A DNA stretch of 64,000 bases from Kyrpidia tusciae DSM 2912 (lineage in GTDB: Bacteria > Bacillota > Bacilli > Kyrpidiales > Kyrpidiaceae), in NCBI RefSeq assembly GCF_000092905.1, contig NC_014098.1:3286001-3350000 (forward strand), in the 5' to 3' direction. Positions 60,422-64,000 of the stretch are shown here, piece by piece. The notes beneath the pieces were generated by a model. The model was not told the DNA's origin, did no database searches, and was given only the letters and a program-made list of their open reading frames with translations. The translations under genes were made by a program, and so were the position numbers. How positions within the stretch are numbered: position 1 is the stretch's first letter; each line of letters opens with the position of its first letter.

Positions 60422-62512
60422 GTGAATCGTTTATCTGATGTTCCTGTTCCCTCGAATTCTTCCGCGCCGTCCCCGGGGTCCCTGCCTCCCCTGGGGCGGC
60501 CTGGCCGCAATCCGATCAGACGAACGTGGAGAATATGGTTGGCGGCGGGCGCCATGGGAATCGGCCTGGCCGGCTTGGCGGTGCTTTACCTGCGCTTCGC
60601 CCCCCTGCCCCCGGGTGGCGATACGCGCCCGACGGTGGTGTACGGGGCGGACGGATCGGTTATCGCACAGTTGTACGGGGGGACGGACCAACGCGACTAT
60701 GTGCCCTTAACCCGGATTCCCACGGCGATGAAAGAAGCGGTCATCGCCTCGGAAGACGCCCAGTTCTATCAGCACGGAGGCCTCAACTGGCGGGGTATCC
60801 TCCGGGCGCTTTGGGTCGACATCCGGGAAGGGGCGGCCGTCCAAGGCGGTTCCACCATCACCCAACAGTTGGTCAAAAACCTGTATCTCACCCAGGACCG
60901 CACGTGGACCCGAAAGATCCACGAAGCCATCCTGGCCCTGCAGTTTGAAATGCACGCCTCCAAGGATGAGATCTTGGAACGCTACCTCAATTCCATCTAT
61001 TTTGGCCACGGCGCCACGGGGGTGGGGGAGGCGTCTTTGACGTATTTTAGCAAGCCCGTGGAGTCCCTGGATCTGGCCCAGTGTGCCCTGTTGGCGGGGC
61101 TGCCCCGGGGACCGAGTGTGTATGATCCAATCCATCATTTTCAAGCGGCGAAAGAACGGCAAAAGCAGGTACTGGAGGCGATGGTGCGGGCGGGAATGAT
61201 CAGTCAGGCGGAGGCGGACCGGGCTTGGCGAGAACCCGTGCCTTTGGCCCGGCAGCCCGCCCCGGACCGGCCTGCGCCGTATTTCCTGGATGATGTCACC
61301 CGGGAGCTCAGCTCTGGGTACGATGTGCCGGAATCGGCCTTGGCCAAAGGGGGGCTCTCCATCTACACCACACTGGACCCGAAGCTTCAGCGCCTGGCGG
61401 AAGAAGCTGTCGCCCGGGCGATTCCAAAGGGAAGTGGCCTTCAGGCCGCCTTCGTGGCACTGGATCCCCACACCGGGGACATCAAGGCCTGGGTGGGAGG
61501 AACAGATTATAGAACCAGCTCCTATGACCGAGTACTCGCCCAGAGACAGCCGGGTTCGTCCTTTAAGCCCATTTTGTATCTCACGGCCCTGCATCGGGGA
61601 ATGACCCCCACCGCATCCTTTGTCAGCGAACCGACGACGGTCACCTACGGACATGGGCAAACCTACGAGGTGCACAACTATGCCAATCATTATTTATACC
61701 GTCCGGTGGCGATGAGAGAGGCCATAGCCCGGTCGGACAACGTGTACGCCGTGGACACCATCATGAAAGTGGGCCCCCAAGCGGTGGTGGAGATGGCCCG
61801 GCAACTCGGCATCACCGAGCCGTTGCAACCCTATCCATCCTTGGCGCTCGGCGCATTCCCGGTGTCTCCCCTGGACTTGGCCCGGGCGTACGCGGCGATT
61901 GCAAACGGGGGAGTGCAGGTGACGCCCCGGACGGTTCGGGAAGTGCTGGATCCCCAAGGCCGGGCTCTGGAAGTGATCGATGCGAAGACCACCCCGGTCA
62001 CCGATCCCCAGCGGACATTCATTCTGACAGACCTCATGAAAAGCGTATTCGAGCCGGAGGGAACCGGGGCCCGGGTGGCGCGGGAACTGGAGGGCCGGCC
62101 CCTGGCGGCAAAAACGGGATCCACGGATACCGACGCCTGGATGGCGGGATTCTCTCCGAATCTGGTGGCGGTGGCCTGGGTGGGATACGACAAGGACCGG
62201 TTCCTTTCTCCCGCGGAGTCAACCCTGGCCTCCCAGATCTGGGCGGATTTTATGAGCGGGGCCGTGGCGCCGGGATCCCCGGATTTTCCGGTTCCCCCCG
62301 GGTTGGTCCGGGTGGCGGTGGATCCCCTGTCCGGTAAGTTGGCCACCGAAAACTGCCCCAGGGTGGAGTGGGATTATTTTGTACAGGGGACAGAGCCCAT
62401 GGAGGTGTGCTCTTTGCACGGAAGTCCACCTCACCCACCAGGGCCCCGAGGGGAAACGAGGACGCCCTTTGACCACCTGTGGGATTGGTTTCAGGGCCGC
62501 TCCCGCCGGTGA
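60422..62512 (+). CDS. pbpG: Class A penicillin-binding protein (PbpG/PBP2d-like)
   Basis: A 696-residue bifunctional peptidoglycan synthase. A short cytoplasmic Pro-rich part and membrane anchor (IWLAAGAMGIGLAGLAVLYL) come first. The glycosyltransferase domain follows (ASEDAQFYQHGGLNWRGI, GGSTITQQLVKNLYLT). The transpeptidase domain has SxxK in PGSSFKPI, SDN in ARSDNVYAVD and KTG in AAKTGSTDTD. Divergent from speE-speB as Bacillus pbpG is, supporting a spore-cortex role. GTG 60422 after GGGGAGG. Confidence 0.9.
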   Translation: MNRLSDVPVPSNSSAPSPGSLPPLGRPGRNPIRRTWRIWLAAGAMGIGLAGLAVLYLRFAPLPPGGDTRPTVVYGADGSVIAQLYGGTDQRDYVPLTRIPTAMKEAVIASEDAQFYQHGGLNWRGILRALWVDIREGAAVQGGSTITQQLVKNLYLTQDRTWTRKIHEAILALQFEMHASKDEILERYLNSIYFGHGATGVGEASLTYFSKPVESLDLAQCALLAGLPRGPSVYDPIHHFQAAKERQKQVLEAMVRAGMISQAEADRAWREPVPLARQPAPDRPAPYFLDDVTRELSSGYDVPESALAKGGLSIYTTLDPKLQRLAEEAVARAIPKGSGLQAAFVALDPHTGDIKAWVGGTDYRTSSYDRVLAQRQPGSSFKPILYLTALHRGMTPTASFVSEPTTVTYGHGQTYEVHNYANHYLYRPVAMREAIARSDNVYAVDTIMKVGPQAVVEMARQLGITEPLQPYPSLALGAFPVSPLDLARAYAAIANGGVQVTPRTVREVLDPQGRALEVIDAKTTPVTDPQRTFILTDLMKSVFEPEGTGARVARELEGRPLAAKTGSTDTDAWMAGFSPNLVAVAWVGYDKDRFLSPAESTLASQIWADFMSGAVAPGSPDFPVPPGLVRVAVDPLSGKLATENCPRVEWDYFVQGTEPMEVCSLHGSPPHPPGPRGETRTPFDHLWDWFQGRSRR

Positions 62513-62600
62513 TTGTTGACGCAAGGCGCCGGTTCCAGTATGGTAAGGGCAAAGAAGCACGGGCAATCATTGCCCGCCGAGCTGGGGGGGGCCTAAACAG

Positions 62601-63791
62601 ATGGGTTTGTCGTTGTCGGCGAGGGCCCGGGGAATTGCTCCTTCTCCGACGTTGTCCATTGATGCGAAGACCAAGGCGATGGTCAGCCGCGGTGAACAGG
62701 TGATCAACCTCAGCGTGGGGGAACCGGATTTTGAGACCCCTCCCGAAGCCTCTTTGGCGGCGGTGGGGGCGATCGCGGCCGGGTTCACGAAGTACACGGC
62801 GGTGGCCGGCATTATGGAGCTGCGCCGGCGGATCAGCCAGAAGTTGGAACAGGAAAATGGCTTGCGGTATGAGCCGGACGAGATTCTCGTCTCGGTGGGG
62901 GCGAAACATTCTTTATTCAACATTATGCTTACCCTGGTGGATCCCGGGGACGAGGTGATTATCCCTGCTCCCTATTGGGTGACGTATCCCGAACAAGTCC
63001 GGCTGGCCGGAGGAGTCCCGGTGATCTTGCCGACCGATGAGTCCACCGGTTTTAAGGTGACGCCGGGTCAATTAAAAGAAGCTTTGGGGCCAAAGACGAA
63101 GGCGGTGATCCTCAACAGCCCCAGCAATCCCACCGGAGCCGTGTATCGCCGGGAAGAACTGGAGGCCTTGGCGGAGGTTCTGCGCCCGGCCGATTGTTAC
63201 GTCATCAGCGACGAGATTTATGAGAAGCTGATCTACGGCGTGGAGCACGTGAGTATCGCATCTTTGGACGAAGAGATTTTTCGGAAGACCCTGGTGGTCA
63301 ACGGCTTCTCGAAAGCCTTTTCGATGACCGGGTGGCGGCTCGGTTACACCGCCGGCCCAAAAGATGTGATCAAGGCCATGACCAGCCTGCAGAGCCAGAG
63401 CACGTCAAATCCCACATCCATCGCGCAAAAGGCGGGGGTGGTGGCCCTGGACCATTTTGATCCCGATGTGGTGGAAGAATTCCGAGCTCGGCGGGATTAT
63501 GTGTTGGAGCGGCTCAGGCGGATGCCTTACATCTCCTGCGCGGAGCCGGAGGGGGCATTCTACTTGTTCCCGAACGTGTCGCGGCTGCTGGGGGGGCGGT
63601 ATCGGGGTCAGACGATCGATACGTCGGACCGGTTGTGCGAATTGCTGTTGGAGGAGGCCCGGGTTTCCCTGGTCCCGGGTTCGGGATTCGGGGCGCCGAA
63701 CAATATTCGGCTCTCTTACGCGGTGTCCCGGGTGGATCTGGAGATCGCCATGGAAAGGATGGAGGCGTTCCTCGGGGAAGTGGAGCGCTAG
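62601..63791 (+). CDS. aspB: Class I aminotransferase, aspartate type
   Basis: A 396-residue PLP enzyme of the AspB/AAT I-gamma group. It shows INLSVGEPDFETPP, KYTAVAGIMELR, NSPSNPTGAVY, PLP lysine in NGFSKAFSMTGWRLGYTAG and the substrate arginine in APNNIRLSYAVS. Transfers amino groups between aspartate and 2-oxoglutarate most likely. ATG after a GGGGGGGG stretch about 10 bases upstream. Confidence 0.9.
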   Translation: MGLSLSARARGIAPSPTLSIDAKTKAMVSRGEQVINLSVGEPDFETPPEASLAAVGAIAAGFTKYTAVAGIMELRRRISQKLEQENGLRYEPDEILVSVGAKHSLFNIMLTLVDPGDEVIIPAPYWVTYPEQVRLAGGVPVILPTDESTGFKVTPGQLKEALGPKTKAVILNSPSNPTGAVYRREELEALAEVLRPADCYVISDEIYEKLIYGVEHVSIASLDEEIFRKTLVVNGFSKAFSMTGWRLGYTAGPKDVIKAMTSLQSQSTSNPTSIAQKAGVVALDHFDPDVVEEFRARRDYVLERLRRMPYISCAEPEGAFYLFPNVSRLLGGRYRGQTIDTSDRLCELLLEEARVSLVPGSGFGAPNNIRLSYAVSRVDLEIAMERMEAFLGEVER

Positions 63792-63803
63792 AAAGAGGGG
63801 GTC

Positions 63804-63830
63804 GCCGGGAAAGGACCTTTGGCCCGGCGC
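63804..63830. terminator. Hairpin after the aminotransferase gene
   Basis: CGCCGGG pairs with CCCGGCG and inside them AAAGG with CCTTT, giving a 12-bp interrupted stem 13 bases past the stop. No T-run follows, so termination is uncertain. The remaining bases to 64000 contain no gene. Confidence 0.4.
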
Positions 63831-63952
63831 AGATGAAGGAACATGGGGCGCCCCGGAGCGGCACAGCCGTTTGCGGGGCACCGTTTTAACACTGGTCGGA
63901 GCCCCAGATCCGCCCCTCGCCATTGGGCGGACAGCCCAGCACCCCAGGTCGC

Positions 63953-64000
63953 CTCCACCCATAGGATGGTGAGAGAAGCTGCGGGAAAGGGAGGTGGCGG
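63953..64000 (+). promoter_or_regulatory. Possible start of a T-box leader, cut by the window edge
   Basis: A GAGAGAAG segment followed by CTGCGGG and GGTGGCGG resembles the base of T-box stem I. In Bacillus, aspB is followed by asnS. Only the first bases are visible, so this is weak. Confidence 0.2.

Overview
The window reads as the chromosome of a GC-rich, endospore-forming Firmicute. The gene order follows the Bacillus subtilis rpoE-pyrG-spo0F-fbaA-tal-glpX-rho-rpmE-prfA-prmC-spoIIR-sua5-mntP-ywlE-rpiB-ywlG-glyA-upp-atp-ywzB-ywmB backbone almost step for step. Several sporulation genes are present: spo0F, spoIIR, a pbpG-like PBP, a YhcN-type lipoprotein, an alpha/beta-type SASP and a YjcZ-like small protein. 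High GC, frequent GTG/TTG starts with strong Shine-Dalgarno sites, and an S53 (kumamolisin-like) peptidase remnant suggest the Alicyclobacillaceae, for example a Kyrpidia-like organism. That placement is inference; no rRNA is present to test it. Nearly all genes lie on the minus strand.

Layout from low to high coordinate. Positions 1-870 hold ywmB (cut by the edge), ywzB and a tiny plus-strand spore-type gene. Positions 924-12267 hold an MFS transporter and an 11-gene complex I operon (nuoABCDHIJKLMN, without nuoEFG). Positions 12448-19574 hold the complete F1Fo ATP synthase operon (atpZ-atpI-BEFHAGDC), whose leader contains an intrinsic terminator downstream of a consensus promoter. Positions 19906-24165 hold a thiolase, upp, glyA, ywlG and rpiB. 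Positions 24355-25692 hold a TusA/YeeE thiosulfate-uptake pair. At 25852-26484 is a YwlE-type phosphatase with a long tail. Positions 26735-28365 form an AT-richer accessory island with a single-polypeptide macrodomain-DarT fusion and a decayed S53 peptidase. Positions 28383-33897 hold a ZIP transporter, mntP, sua5, spoIIR, prmC and prfA.

Positions 34075-37072 hold an orphan small gene, a YhcN lipoprotein, rpmE, a SHOCT membrane protein and glycerate kinase. Positions 37138-41250 hold rho, glpX and an exported M1-like metallopeptidase. Positions 41289-43828 hold the acetylase-branch lysine genes dapL and dapH with a multi-pass membrane protein. Positions 43945-48445 hold tal, fbaA, spo0F, pyrG (with a leader terminator) and rpoE. 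Positions 48523-56244 hold a fatty-acid oxidation cluster (fadF, thiolase, hbd, two acyl-CoA dehydrogenases, meaB) with FadR/TetR-like palindromes. Positions 56468-60237 hold the SASP, argS, speB and speE. Positions 60422-63791 hold a pbpG-like class A PBP and an aspartate-type aminotransferase. The last bases may begin a T-box leader.

The gene set is mainly energy metabolism: beta-oxidation feeding quinone through FadF, and complex I with ATP synthase for proton-coupled ATP synthesis. It also includes translation and termination housekeeping genes and sporulation functions. The most unusual element is the fused DarG-like macrodomain plus DarT-like DNA ADP-ribosyltransferase at 26735-27841. 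The leader terminators before atpZ and pyrG are the most interesting regulatory candidates. No rRNA, tRNA, CRISPR array or insertion sequence was recognised.
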